From the NCBI GenBank assembly GCA_010015805.1, contig ML978125.1:62001-126000 (forward strand): a stretch of DNA of 64,000 bases. Direction: 5' to 3'. Source of the DNA: Rhizodiscina lignyota. Lineage: Eukaryota; Ascomycota; Dothideomycetes; Aulographales; Rhizodiscinaceae. Shown here piece by piece: positions 52,572-63,140 of this stretch (within the stretch, counting starts at the first letter, position 1; each line of letters starts with the position of its first letter). The notes beneath the pieces were generated by a model, which worked only from the letters and a program-made list of their open reading frames with translations, searched no databases and was not told where the DNA came from. Position numbers and translations under genes: made by a program.

Positions 52572-53918
52572 TCAAGTCTTGATATTCAGCACAAATCCAG
52601 ACTTCATGACTCGAACACAAACATAGATCAATCCAGCAGCGCATGCCGTTACACCTCCATAAACCCACAGGCCCGTCCAATGTAACGGATCGACGGTACC
52701 AAGAATGGCACCAGCACCCGCGCCACCAGCCAACAAGCCGAGTCCGCCAATTGCAAAGCCCTGGCCAATGCGAGTGCCGATCATGGATTTGTTCTCCGTT
52801 AGTACGCGGAAGCATACAGGTGGCAGCGCGACGACGACACCGCTGAAAAATCCCGTGACGGCGGCTTCGATAATCATTCCCGCCGCGTTGTGTACGCCCA
52901 GCAGACACAGCATCGTGACGCCCAGTAGCATTGTGAACGGTGCTATAGTATTGAACACGCCGATGCGGTCCGACAGTGCGTTAGGCAGGATCCGCCCCAG
53001 GATCGACCCGGCGTTGAAGATGGCCGCTGTGTAGAATGCCAGCGAGGTATCGGTGAAGCCACGGTCCGCTGGGTAGAATGAGATGTAGAAGAGGAGCGCG
53101 GTCTGGCCAATGAAGCAGACCAGCACACCCAGCGTGAACAGCATGAACGGCGCATCACGGAACGCGGACCAGTCTACTATGGCGCGCGGCTTCGGGACGC
53201 GCACCCGCATGCGTAACGCGGCTAATGGGACCATGAAGGTCGCTAGGGCGATGAAGCCGATGCAGCGAACAGCCCAGGGAAAGCCTATACGCGAGATGAG
53301 TCGATAGAGCACGATGGGATAGATGACACCGCCGAGCGAGGAGCCGGAGGACGCGATGCCAATGGCGAGTCCAATGCGCGTACTGAACCAAGTCGGAATC
53401 AGCGACACAGTGGGCACGAAGAGCAAGCCGGCGCCGATGCCAACGCAGAAGGCCTGCGCCAAGAGCGCCTGCCAGTATTCGGTGCACAAGGAGAGCATCA
53501 TGTGACCAAAAACGATCATAAAGCTACCGGTGATGATGAGAAGGCGAAGGTAGCCCCTGTCGAAGATGGGTCCAGCGACGACGCCGGTAAGCTGAAGCAG
53601 GAAGCATTGGATGGAGCCAATCCAGGAGATGTCGGCGGAGGAGGCGTCGAAGAGCTCACCGGACTCGTAGTAGGTTTGGAAGGCGCTGAAGGCGCTGACC
53701 AAGCCCCACGTATTAAAGAAGAGCACAAAACCTGCAGCGACCTGGAGCCATGCGAAAAGTCCGCCATCTGGAGGAGGTGGAGGCCCCCTGGTATGATTCT
53801 CGAGTGCGGGTTGCTGCTCGGTGTCGGTCTCGGATGGGCTCCCTTTGGGGGGATCATTGTGAAGATTCATTGGCGTCATCTTTTCTTTGGGCACATCTTC
53901 AGCGACTTGAGGAGGCAT
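52572..53918 (-). CDS. Monocarboxylate-transporter-like MFS permease
   Basis: Single-exon 448 aa from the ATG at 53918 (MPPQVAEDV). Cytosolic N-terminus with PPPPPDGGLFAWLQVAAGF, the DGG-xxW signature that opens transmembrane helix 1 of fungal MCT-type permeases. Twelve hydrophobic segments; IPTWFSTRIGLAIGIASSGS in the helix 4-5 region and NALSDRIGVFN in the second half fit the class. Relatives import or export monocarboxylates and related acids; in fungi the substrate is mostly unknown. Divergently transcribed from the Zn2Cys6 regulator, its likely controller. Confidence 0.92.
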   Translation of the reverse strand: MPPQVAEDVPKEKMTPMNLHNDPPKGSPSETDTEQQPALENHTRGPPPPPDGGLFAWLQVAAGFVLFFNTWGLVSAFSAFQTYYESGELFDASSADISWIGSIQCFLLQLTGVVAGPIFDRGYLRLLIITGSFMIVFGHMMLSLCTEYWQALLAQAFCVGIGAGLLFVPTVSLIPTWFSTRIGLAIGIASSGSSLGGVIYPIVLYRLISRIGFPWAVRCIGFIALATFMVPLAALRMRVRVPKPRAIVDWSAFRDAPFMLFTLGVLVCFIGQTALLFYISFYPADRGFTDTSLAFYTAAIFNAGSILGRILPNALSDRIGVFNTIAPFTMLLGVTMLCLLGVHNAAGMIIEAAVTGFFSGVVVALPPVCFRVLTENKSMIGTRIGQGFAIGGLGLLAGGAGAGAILGTVDPLHWTGLWVYGGVTACAAGLIYVCVRVMKSGFVLNIKT

Positions 53919-54018
53919 ATTGACAGCAGAATAAAGAAAGCAGATGACGGCTGATAAATGTGGTTGTTTGAGAATTTTGACGTATATACAGACCTTCTTA
54001 AGTACCAACTAGTGTGTA

Positions 54019-54228
54019 TTCCGCCGAAATGGGGGAAAGGCCGCACGCCACATTACATCCAAGGCATGGAGTGTTCAGTGACGGGATAACTACAGTACGA
54101 GAGAATTTGCCGACTTGTGGATCTTCAAGGGGCTTTTCGCCCGTGACGGCGGAACTAAATTTGCCAAGCCTTCGGACCTGGATACATCATCTACGACCTC
54201 CATAACCTCACACCCATTTTCTCCGCCG
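54019..54228. promoter_or_regulatory. CCGCCG/CGGCGG sites between transporter and regulator
   Basis: TTCCGCCG at 54019-54026 returns inverted as CGGCGGAA at 54147-54154, and CTCCGCCG lies at 54221-54228. CGG triplets are the usual contacts of Zn2Cys6 proteins. All three lie in the 349-bp divergent spacer (53919-54267), so they are candidate sites for the adjacent regulator. Confidence 0.5.
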
Positions 54229-54267
54229 CGTAGGAGGCTGATCAATATTCATTGACGACGGCTAGCC

Positions 54268-56591
54268 ATGATTGACGTACTAGATGGAGAGCTAGATGGC
54301 GTCTCAATCGACCAAGAGATGCCAGCTAAGCGCAGGAAGGTTCGCAAAGGGACTCGATCTTGCTGGGAATGCAAACGACGGAAGATCAGATGCATATTCG
54401 CGTCGTCCCACGATGCCGTCTGCCTCGGCTGCCAGCGGCGGCGTTCGACTTGTGTCAGTCAGGATATGCCGGAAGAGTTGTCTCCGGCAAGAAAAGGCAA
54501 CCGGTATCTCGCGGAGCGGATCAAAAGAGTAGAAGATTGCATGAAAGACTTTCTTGCTAGCAAACATGTCGACGGGATAAGCCATACTGAGGAAGAGGCA
54601 CGGCGGGACAGTCGTTTAAACCCTGATACCGCAACTGCTCGCCCTGATGATTCAGAGTCCTCAACAATTCGAGTTCCTCTCACGCAAAAAGAGGTACTTG
54701 AACCACTCATATCCTGAATTCTTTCCTAATAGCTACTTAGAGCCTCGGAGACCCTGTACTAAATTCATCACCCCTCACACCAAAGTCGCAAGATGTTTCA
54801 GATCAAGCAGAGACCGAAACAGTCCTCCGTCACTTGTTTGCAGCCTTTCCCTCCCAAGAGGATACCAAGATCCTGCTCAAAGAGAGCTCTAGAACGTCAC
54901 GCTACAACGATTTGATCAACACTCAGTCGCATAGCAAGTTGACCCCCGAAACGCTAGCGGCATCGTACCCCGAAGCTGAACTTCCTCGTCGCAACGCCCA
55001 CCCAGTCATTTTGGCCAGATGTATGCTCACACTTGCCATAACTCTCCAAATACCGAGTAAAGACAAGTTCCTCGGCCTTTCTGAACCGCAGAACACAATC
55101 ATGCGTCGTTTGGTGACGGCTGCTAGGACTTGGGTAACGACCAAGGAGGAGATGCAGGGCACGGTCGAGAGTCTGATTTGCACCATTCTAGAGGCTGTAT
55201 TTGAGACAAACTGTGGCAACCTTCGACGGGCATGGGCTGTCTATCGTAGGGCAATAACTGCCGCTCAGTTGATGGGCCTTCACCGCTCTCCCATCCCTGC
55301 GCTGAAACACATCGACCGCGAGATTGATGCTAAGCCAGAGATTATGTGGTTTCGCATCGTGTACATGGACCGTTATCTCAGTCTACTACTTGGCCTTCCT
55401 CAGGGCACATCTGATAAGAGCATGGGAGCCATGTCGGTTTGGCAGAACGAACCACCCCTTGGCAGATTCGAGCGCCTACTCACGGTTATTGCATCTCGCA
55501 TCTTGGAACGCAACGAGCGTGATTTTGCCCCTAGCGAACTCATGACAACCCAATCCATCGATGCAGAACTATTGAAAGTGTCGAAGAGCATGCCGGCAAG
55601 CTTTTGGCGTCCAGCGAATTTCCAGGGCCTCACCGCAGGAGAGCCCGATGCCTTCTTGGAAACTCTACGCCTAGGAGCCCAGGTCTACTACTATAGCCTG
55701 TTGATTCAACTCCATCTACCATATATGATGCTAATCAGCAACAATATCGAGCACGAGTATTCCAAGATTACTTGCGTCAATGCTGGTCGGGAAATATTGA
55801 TGCGCTTTATCGCTCACCGAACCTTCAACCCCGTTTCATCCTGCTCGCGCCCTGTAGACTTCTTTGCGCTCTTGGCTGCAATGACGCTTCTACTTGCTCA
55901 TCTCAACACTCATTATCATCGAGAAGCGAGCAATTTCCTGGCCCACCAGCGCTTGAGCGACCGCGCCATGCTAGACCAAGTCCTGGAGATAATGGAAGTG
56001 ATGAGTAACGTCAACGAGGACGTAATATCTACAAGCAGCGCCAAACTGGTCCGACGGTTACTCGCTATGGAGACGGACGCAGCCGAAGGAAGCAACTATA
56101 TCGCTAGAAGCGTAAGAGGAGATGACAGTGTGCAGGAGGACAACGAGGACAATGAGGAAGGTGAGGAGCTTCGCTTACGTATCCCGTATCTCGGTGTCGT
56201 CAAGATTACTCGACAGGCTCCCATTTCTCGAGAATCTCCGCAAGGGAATGCAACATCTCGGCCGTATCAGCCTTCCCAGGCCGAGCTCTTACCGCCTATA
56301 GATGAACAACCGCTTAGCCATCTGAATGACATGGCCGAAGGCTCCACGATTTCGGGGAATATGCTGGCATCGGAACGGTCGAATGCACAGTTACAAGCAT
56401 CCTTGTATGAGCAGTCCATGCTGCAATATCCCAGCTCCAACCATGACAACATCGTTTTGCAGCCACCTGTTGGACCCCCTCCCGTGGCGGCTGGCGTCGA
56501 TGACTGGGTCTTCCAGGGAGTCGACATGGCGTTCTTCGACAGCTTGATGAGAGGCACGACTCGCGTGGATGATTTTGGGATAGAGCAGTGA
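54268..56591 (+). CDS. Zn2Cys6 transcription factor
   Basis: 758 aa in two exons (54268-54693, 54741-56591), in frame. The binuclear cluster at residues 32-58 has spacing C-x2-C-x6-C-x9-C-x2-C-x6-C (CWECKRRKIRC, CLGCQRRRSTC) with a basic arm before it (PAKRRKVRKGTR). The following linker AERIKRVEDCMKDFLASK is the dimerising coiled coil. Residues about 230-520 are the fungal-specific regulatory domain (RAWAVYRRAITAAQLMGLHR, WFRIVYMDRYLSLLLGLP). The acidic/Gln/Pro tail (PPVGPPPVAAGVDDWVFQG) is a likely activation domain. Probably regulates the divergent permease; its own promoter shares the CGG sites. Confidence 0.93.
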
Positions 56592-57405
56592 TGGGTTGAA
56601 GATTGGCTGAGGATGGCTGGTGGTCATGTGTAATGAACATTTACTGAGCTTGATACATCGTTGGGTGGTTTCGTATGAAGAATATTGGCATCCCTATTTA
56701 CGAGAGAAGCATGACTTGTGAGTGCCACTTATCGGATGGGCATATTTGTGACTAACTCAACAACTTCAAAGATTGATGGCTACCTATTCTTGTCGCTTCA
56801 GTTTCTTGGAGTAAGTACATGAAGAGTGCAACATCTTCGGGATGGATTCTGGTCTTCGATAATACCCTGCCACCGCATACGCGCTTTGTCAAGAGTCACT
56901 GGCCGACTTTTAGGTGGATGTACAATCTCAGTACATGAAAACTATTGTTTTCACAGTCTCAAGCCTATGTCTTCTACACGCAATACGGAAATGGAATGAG
57001 GATGCCCTGTAAACGTATTTCGAATGATGTTGCCGACACCGAAGAACTCCTAAAAATGCCAATGTGAGACGCCCCCTGCCTATTCGCGGCAGCTACTTGT
57101 ACTAGAGTCACTTGAGCGGCCAATTCTAGAGAAAACATATTCCATTGGCACTAGCAGCTTTGGTACTTTATGGATGACAATGGATGCCCTCCACTCTCGA
57201 CTATTTCGCGATCGGAACCGCATCTTCAGCATGCTCACAGAATTATTTCGATATCCAACTGTTTCATTATGAACAGCGCGAAGAAATACATATTTACTGA
57301 GTGGGGTATCATAATCTAATTTACACATCGAGTCTTACTCATGATTCTGCCAGGAACTCTCCACATCCCATGGCATGTAGCACAGCTACTCCCTGCCAGC
57401 AATTT
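56592..57405. other. Spacer between convergent genes
   Basis: 3' regions of the regulator and of the hydrolase. No gene recognised. Confidence 0.45.
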
Positions 57406-58182
57406 TTAGCCTGTGAATGTTGTCACTGCTTCCAGTATAAAATCAGCAGTTTCCTTCGGCCTGCTCAACATTGGCGAATGGCTACTCGCAATTTCCCGTA
57501 CAGTGACGTCGCCACCAGAATCCTTCGCAAGTTGTATGAGATATTTTTGAGCCTCGATCGGCAAGCCCTTGTCCTCTGCAGTGGTCAAATGCCAGACTGG
57601 CACGTCCATCCACCCCGTATACATATGCTCGCCACCCTCAGCCAAAGCTTTCACCGACTGTTTCCTCAGCCTGCTGACCCAGTAATCCCCCTCTTCCTCA
57701 GGAAGGTCGTGATAGAACAGCTCCCTTGGTGGGACCACTATTTCAGCAAAGCCGCTCGGATCGATCTTCCAAGATGGTGGTGGCTTGCCGCCAAGGCCGT
57801 CAAGGAAACTCTTCATCCCCGTCTGACTGAAGGCAGTTGCTATATTGACGAGGCCAATGACATGACCGGATGTGTCGTTTGCAGATGACGGGGCATCTTG
57901 CTTTGGGCGGGTGAGGCCTTTGATTGCGCTCTGTCCGACTATGCCACCGAAGGAGTGTGTTACAACTACGACGTCACGCCCTTGTGTGGTCTCCGCTACG
58001 ATCGCGTTGCGAACAGCGTTGAGATCGTCTTCGAAACTTGCGGTATTGCTTCCCTCCGTTGACGGGAGAGAAGGCGCAACGCATTTGAATTGTTGAGCTT
58101 CCAAGAGGGATACGACTTTGTTCCAACACTCGGGACTATGCCATGATCCGTGCACAAAGACGATTGTAGGCTTGGTAGACAT
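57406..58182 (-). CDS. Alpha/beta hydrolase
   Basis: Single-exon 258 aa. VFVHGSWHSPECW is the oxyanion-hole loop, THSFGG the nucleophile elbow with the catalytic Ser, and SSHSPMLSRP carries the catalytic His near the C-terminus; the Asp is probably in TTAEDKGLP or just before. Layout and length fit the AB_hydrolase_6 group, which includes plant salicylate-ester and hydroxynitrile-type esterases and many fungal esterases. No signal peptide, so cytosolic. No pathway neighbours point to a substrate. Confidence 0.9.
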   Translation of the reverse strand: MSTKPTIVFVHGSWHSPECWNKVVSLLEAQQFKCVAPSLPSTEGSNTASFEDDLNAVRNAIVAETTQGRDVVVVTHSFGGIVGQSAIKGLTRPKQDAPSSANDTSGHVIGLVNIATAFSQTGMKSFLDGLGGKPPPSWKIDPSGFAEIVVPPRELFYHDLPEEEGDYWVSRLRKQSVKALAEGGEHMYTGWMDVPVWHLTTAEDKGLPIEAQKYLIQLAKDSGGDVTVREIASSHSPMLSRPKETADFILEAVTTFTG

Positions 58183-58662
58183 GTTGAAGTGATTGTGAAG
58201 GGATTTTCAAAAAACGAAATTGTGAGGTGGAAAATGAAGGGGCAAAAGGGAGGGCTTCGGACGAGAGACGATTGGAGAGGCTGAAGAAGAGAACAAACAG
58301 CAGGTATACGAACGTTTATTTAACATTGTGCCTGAGGTTAGCAATATGGCTACCAGAAAACAAGGCGAAATTCCGTCGGAAGGTCCTGAGGATCCGAATT
58401 AATTGTCTCATGGGACTAGCCGGTCCTGGCATCGAATGAGTCAACTCACTGTCGGCTTTCTGATACTTCCGGAATATTTTCGCAGTTCTGCGCTCTGATT
58501 GGACAAGAAGCAAGCCGAGTTATTGCACTAGCCTCAGCACTCCCTTCTGCATATTTGAACATCGCTGTCTTCGCCTCGCTTCTTCAGCCGCATTTATGTG
58601 GCAACTCAAATGGACGTCCTTAAAGAGAATTAAGATTCAGCTCCGGACTGGATATCTAGTGA
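58183..58662. other. Upstream region of hydrolase
   Basis: No gene seen. Confidence 0.45.
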
Positions 58663-59480
58663 TTGGGTAGATTACTATGCGCCCGAAAAGCAAAGCGCGG
58701 CAACGAAACGCTTCCGAGCCGGGTGCAAGATGCCCCTGAATCCCCATGCTACAATTGTCAACCGCTCATTGAGCGAATAATACGGCCTCTCTTGTCGATG
58801 TTTTTGGACAAGGGAATGGCCACTGATGGGAAGCAATCGCATATGAGTCCAGGTCGGATTGAGACCGCATTCCCTACATCCTCTCGTCCTTATGTTTACA
58901 AGTCTCTTGTCGAGGGACAGTTTCGCTTGCTGAGCCTTCGTCCTGGTGTCTCCACGGATCCTCTGTGGATTGACATCTCATAGCGCTCCTTAGATGATGC
59001 CGACCATGCCGACCATGCGTTCGAGGCGCTATTGTACACCTGGGCTCCGCGTTATCTATGGAAGGAAATATTCTGCGGCGACGCCATCATACGAGTGACG
59101 GCTAATCTCTTCGATGCTCATTGCACTGCGGATATCGAACGAGACAAAAACATATGGATCGACTAAATCGCTATAAATCAACATGACACTGTGGAGCAGA
59201 ATGCGCAAGCCCAACGGATGGGAAGCATCTATTCAAAGGCTCGGCATATGATGATCTGGCTGTCTAAAGAGCTTGGGAGGCGGACAACTCTGAACATGTG
59301 ATCCTCTTCGGTTCATTATGCCTTGCTGCAATGAAAGCCGGAGTTGAGCTGGCTTTAAAGCATATGTGCAGCGAAGACAAACTTTCGACTGCCGTTTGGC
59401 TATCAATGTTCCGACTTCTCCGACACGAATACTTCCGACGTGTTTGGATGATCTGTGAAGTAATACGCGCGAAGTAATGC
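58663..59480 (+). pseudogene. HET-domain (heterokaryon incompatibility) gene relic
   Basis: Decayed copy of a host HET-domain gene. Family order is kept: a leader ending FRLLSLRPG (counterpart of the IRLLxLxPG start), ALLYTW (Y-A-L-S-Y-x-W), a WID-IAINQHD block, and RMGSIYSKARHMMIWL (M-x-x-I-Y-x-x-A-x-x-V-x-x-W-L), then YFRRVWMICEV (W-x-x-R-x-W-x-x-Q-E). It is broken in several places and lacks a C-terminal partner domain. An apparently intact HET gene lies 3.7 kb further right. Confidence 0.8.
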
Positions 59481-60260
59481 CGGGTCATGTTATTTGGAAA
59501 CATCTTAGCGTGAGAAGACTTGAAATGATCGGAACAATGTTCCAGAGGAAGCTGGACGCCCACTCAGAGATTGTTATGGAACTGTACCCAATAGCATATC
59601 CATCGGATATGTACTTCTACGCGAGCGGCCTCGAGAAGACGTCGACAATCAGAGGCACTCTGCGATTAGAACCAGGAAACCGGATCCCAGAGGCTTCTAG
59701 GCCGCAACCAAGCCGATATAGATTTTGTGCTGTTGTCTCCAGGTTTCAGCTGTTATTGGGGCCAATTATATATAAGAATGGCGCATTTCAAGTTCCAAGC
59801 CGAGGAAATCAAGTCTTCTTTCGGCATCTTCTTCTCTCGAAGTGAAGCTGCACTACAGCCAAGATGGTCGAGAACTCAATAGCACGTCTTCTATGTGCGC
59901 TTTCCCATCGGAATGTCCGATGTCCGCATGCTGACCTGATATCGACATTTCGATTTGCCCATTCTTGCATCATGGAGAAATGCATTTTCAGCTCGCGGGC
60001 ATGGCCCTCGCAATCTCGATTGCTTCATCCTCCATTCGGTAACGCAAATCAACATCATAGCCATTAAAACGCTAGTCATCCCTGCATCTATTCAGGTCCA
60101 GCTGTATGTTCCGATTTGTATCCTGCAGTTCCATCATGCAGTTGCAGGTATTGGACGCACATCGCTTCGAAGTATTTCAGCTGAAACCAACGTGGAGAGG
60201 GCACCTAGATTCTAGCCGATGTCAACAAATCAACGAGGTCTAAATGCCCTTTTTAAATTG
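59481..60260. other. Tail of the HET relic and spacer
   Basis: A frame at 59477-59845 may still belong to the decayed C-terminal part. Nothing else recognised. Confidence 0.35.
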
Positions 60261-60267
60261 TATATAA
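60261..60267 (+). promoter_or_regulatory. TATA box before the secreted-protein-like gene
   Basis: TATATAA, 89 bp before the ATG at 60356, a normal distance for a fungal TATA promoter. Confidence 0.45.
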
Positions 60268-60355
60268 ATCGTCATTATTCTGCGTTGTTTCATATTCATC
60301 ATTCCAAAAGACCAATCTTCATCACTTCCAGGGTCGCTAATTGACACTCAACGCA

Positions 60356-60759
60356 ATGCGCTCGCCGCCTTCATTCTCTTCCTCCTCACCGTCTGCACCG
60401 CCGTCTCGTTTCATGTAACTACGACCAAGAAAGGGAACACCACACCAGCTCCGAAACCTAGTCCAAATCTTTGTGCTGCCGTCTCCGCAGTCGTGTCAAT
60501 CCTCAAGCTCAACAAAGCAGGAAGCTTCTGCTCTTCCTTCCTTCACATTACAACTACGGAGGCGGTAACTAGTGGCCCTGTTAAGCGAGACATTGAACTG
60601 GATGAGCGCGGGCAGCAGAAGATCCCGCCATATCTGGGGCATTTGCCTCATCGGCCATCTCGAAGGGGTGTTCATGTATCGTGGCAACGGCGACATCCGA
60701 ACCGTATACCTCTTGAGCAGGACCGGAAACATTGCGTGCTTCCAATGCCGCAGCTGTAG
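60356..60759 (+). pseudogene. Secreted-protein-like gene with start out of frame
   Basis: From about 60359 one frame reads ALAAFILFLLTVCTAVSF, an excellent signal-peptide core, then a Thr/Pro/Lys stretch and NLCAAVSAVVSILKLNKAG-SFCSSFLHI, a Cys pattern I know from small secreted ascomycete proteins, then a basic tail to the stop at 60759. The only nearby ATG (60356) is in another frame and ends after 19 codons. A single-base loss just after the ATG would explain this, as would a non-ATG start or a sequencing error. The TATA box at 60261 suggests it was or is transcribed. Confidence 0.5.
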
Positions 60760-61430
60760 TTTCAATTCGAAGGGAAGGAGGGGATGGTAGGAAATCATTC
60801 GATTAGCACACGGAGCTAGTCTCGGTATTGTCGCTTTATGTGTCAATAGAATTGAGTTGCCTTTGGTGTCACTGTCAGTTGGTGACGCTTTCTCAGTTCG
60901 TCATCGTCTTGCATATCGATTTCAATCATTGAGTTTGACTGTTTGAGACTGGGACTCTGTCCTCTTACGGAGACATGCGACGAAATATGGATGCCTTCAC
61001 TTGAAGAACACAAAAATATAGCGTTTAAGATGCAAATATGGAAAATGAGTGCCCAATCGAGCGAATCCTGAATCAGAGTGCCGTCAAGAGACGTGAGTCA
61101 TTTCCATTGTATCGTATATATTTCGATCTAGTATGATCGTCATGGTTCTTCGTATCTCATAAGTTATAAAGAGTTCGGGAGTGGCAGTCAGAGACCAGCT
61201 CGGCAGGATGGAGCTATTCGATCCTCCTGTCGTGAGCAACAGTAGTGACCAAGGCAGCCATCGGCAACGATAATCCAAAGCACTTGAGCCTTTCGGCTCC
61301 AGCCTGAATCGTATGCTACATAGGGGATGGCCTTTCCCACTCAAATGTGTCAATTCTCTCGACGCCTGGCCTCTTGTGTCTGGAGTCGGAGTCGTTTTGA
61401 ATCCTAATCGTTCAGTGAACCGCGGCCCGG
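60760..61430. other. Spacer, no gene recognised
   Basis: Between the secreted-protein-like frame and the membrane protein stop codon. Nothing recognised. Confidence 0.45.
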
Positions 61431-62639
61431 TCAAGGTGTCAGAGTCGCTCCACTCAAAGTCGTGTCAATCGAGGAAAATGTCATCTTTGTGTCCAACCGC
61501 GGCTTTACAAAATCCTTCTCGCATTTCTCATTCTCTGTCTCCTCCAGGATTTCTTCATAAAGCTGCTTGGGATCTCTCGTATCTTCTTTGATAACACGCT
61601 GGCGCCACATCTGCCAGATCTCTGTCTTCGGCACGAGATGCATATCGTCTACCCATTTTCCATTTCCAAAACGGCGCAGCAAGAACCCGTAAACGTGTGT
61701 TCGTGTCTGTGCCGGCTCATCATTCGCTTTCTCTAATTTCGTGAGGCAGCTTCCAGCGTTCAGACGCTGGCCGATCATCACATTCGCTTGGCCAAGAAGA
61801 TTGAGCGCGACGAACGCGAGCTGATCGGTCGAAGAGCCGTTGGGAATGGCAATGAAGACTATGAGAAGGGCGATGAAGCTGCCCACCCACGACATGCGGT
61901 GAGAAATTTTGGCCAGGTTGCTATCCACGGGTTGCACGCCAAGGCCGGTCCAATCGCAGATATCACCTCTTGTTCCTTCCAATACCAGGCAGGAGTTCCT
62001 TGATCCCATGAAGATGACGGCATCATTTGAGTGTGGCCTGGAAGGCTTGTTCTGTGAGTTCTGAATGAATTGACGCTCTAGCAGGCGCAGAAGGATAGAC
62101 CAGCCAGTGAAGACAGCGCAGGTACTTATTCCAATCCAGGTAGAGGTGCGGACGTAGCAAAGGACAGACATGATAGCGGCAAAGCAGATCCAAGTCAATA
62201 CAACCCAAGCCTGAGATTGCCAATGGATTTGGCGCAATATACTTTCGTCAGCGCGCGGCTTGATTCTGTAGACAGTGCAGCTGGCGTGCTTGAGCAGGTC
62301 AAGGTGGCTGATCGTCTTCGCAGTGCGCATATTCCGCAGAGGTGCGGTCTTTCCTCCAAATGGACTGATATATGTCTGGCCTACCGACTCATAGAGCTGG
62401 GAGGTGGATCGTAGGTAGTTCTGCAGACCAGCGACAGGAGCAGCGGACAGGCACTCGGAGAGGGTGCGGCGCATCATGCGGAAATTCACCTCCTCGCTCT
62501 CGCCCAAGAGGACCATGAACGATGAGACATCGAACTGCCATTTCTCGAACTTTGTGGCGACCATGTCGAGGGCATTGAAGAGGGAGACGCCAGCGGGATT
62601 CGAGGGCAGAAGCAGAGAGAGAGGGTTGAGGGGTGACAT
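61431..62639 (-). CDS. Membrane protein of unknown function beside the HET gene
   Basis: 402 aa from the ATG at 62639 (MSPLNPLSL); the frame is open further upstream but only through a TTG. Soluble N-terminal 120 residues, then hydrophobic segments AWVVLTWICFAAIMSVLCYV, ISTCAVFTGWSILLRLL, MSWVGSFIALLIVFIAI and QLAFVALNLLGQANVMIG, and a charged cytosolic C-terminus (YEEILEETENEKCEKDF). VQPVDSNLAKISHRMSWVG between segments is family-like. I recall proteins of this layout next to HET-type genes in ascomycetes but cannot name the family. Divergent from the HET gene. Confidence 0.8.
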   Translation of the reverse strand: MSPLNPLSLLLPSNPAGVSLFNALDMVATKFEKWQFDVSSFMVLLGESEEVNFRMMRRTLSECLSAAPVAGLQNYLRSTSQLYESVGQTYISPFGGKTAPLRNMRTAKTISHLDLLKHASCTVYRIKPRADESILRQIHWQSQAWVVLTWICFAAIMSVLCYVRTSTWIGISTCAVFTGWSILLRLLERQFIQNSQNKPSRPHSNDAVIFMGSRNSCLVLEGTRGDICDWTGLGVQPVDSNLAKISHRMSWVGSFIALLIVFIAIPNGSSTDQLAFVALNLLGQANVMIGQRLNAGSCLTKLEKANDEPAQTRTHVYGFLLRRFGNGKWVDDMHLVPKTEIWQMWRQRVIKEDTRDPKQLYEEILEETENEKCEKDFVKPRLDTKMTFSSIDTTLSGATLTP

Positions 62640-63140
62640 GAAGAACTTCGAACAGGCCAAGCACGCACAGCCTCGTCCCCGGTCGCACAAGTGGATCAGT
62701 GGAATTCGAGTCGATGCGCGAGCGGAGATGTCTGCACGGCGAGCTCATAAGCTGCAGAGGGATGCGTCTGGGCTTTTATCGCACCACTGAAGGCAAACCT
62801 CCGCGCCACGCTGCTCAGCTCCACCTCACGCTACCCCGGCCTGCGCCTCACCGGTCGCGCGCACAGCCCTCACCTCACTCTCCTCCCGTCCCTTCGACGC
62901 GCTTTTCATGTTCGTTCATTCGACGTAATTCGTATCGCTCGCTCTGCCTCTCAGTGCGCCTTGGCCCTCCGGCCCTTCCGCTCCACCTTTTCGAGGCTGA
63001 GGCATCTTTATCATGGAGAGCCCGCTCCGCCTCGACGCCCTTGACTCGAGGCATTTCATTATTCCCGCTCTCGACGGCCGCAGTCTCCTGTGAATGTTGA
63101 AGCCGCTCAGCGCCATTGAGAGCCATTGCCCGGCTCAATC
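62640..63140. promoter_or_regulatory. Divergent promoter, membrane protein / HET gene
   Basis: 501 bp, GC-rich, with a long C/T tract at 62805-62960 on the plus strand. Shared upstream region of both genes. No TATA box recognised. Confidence 0.45.
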
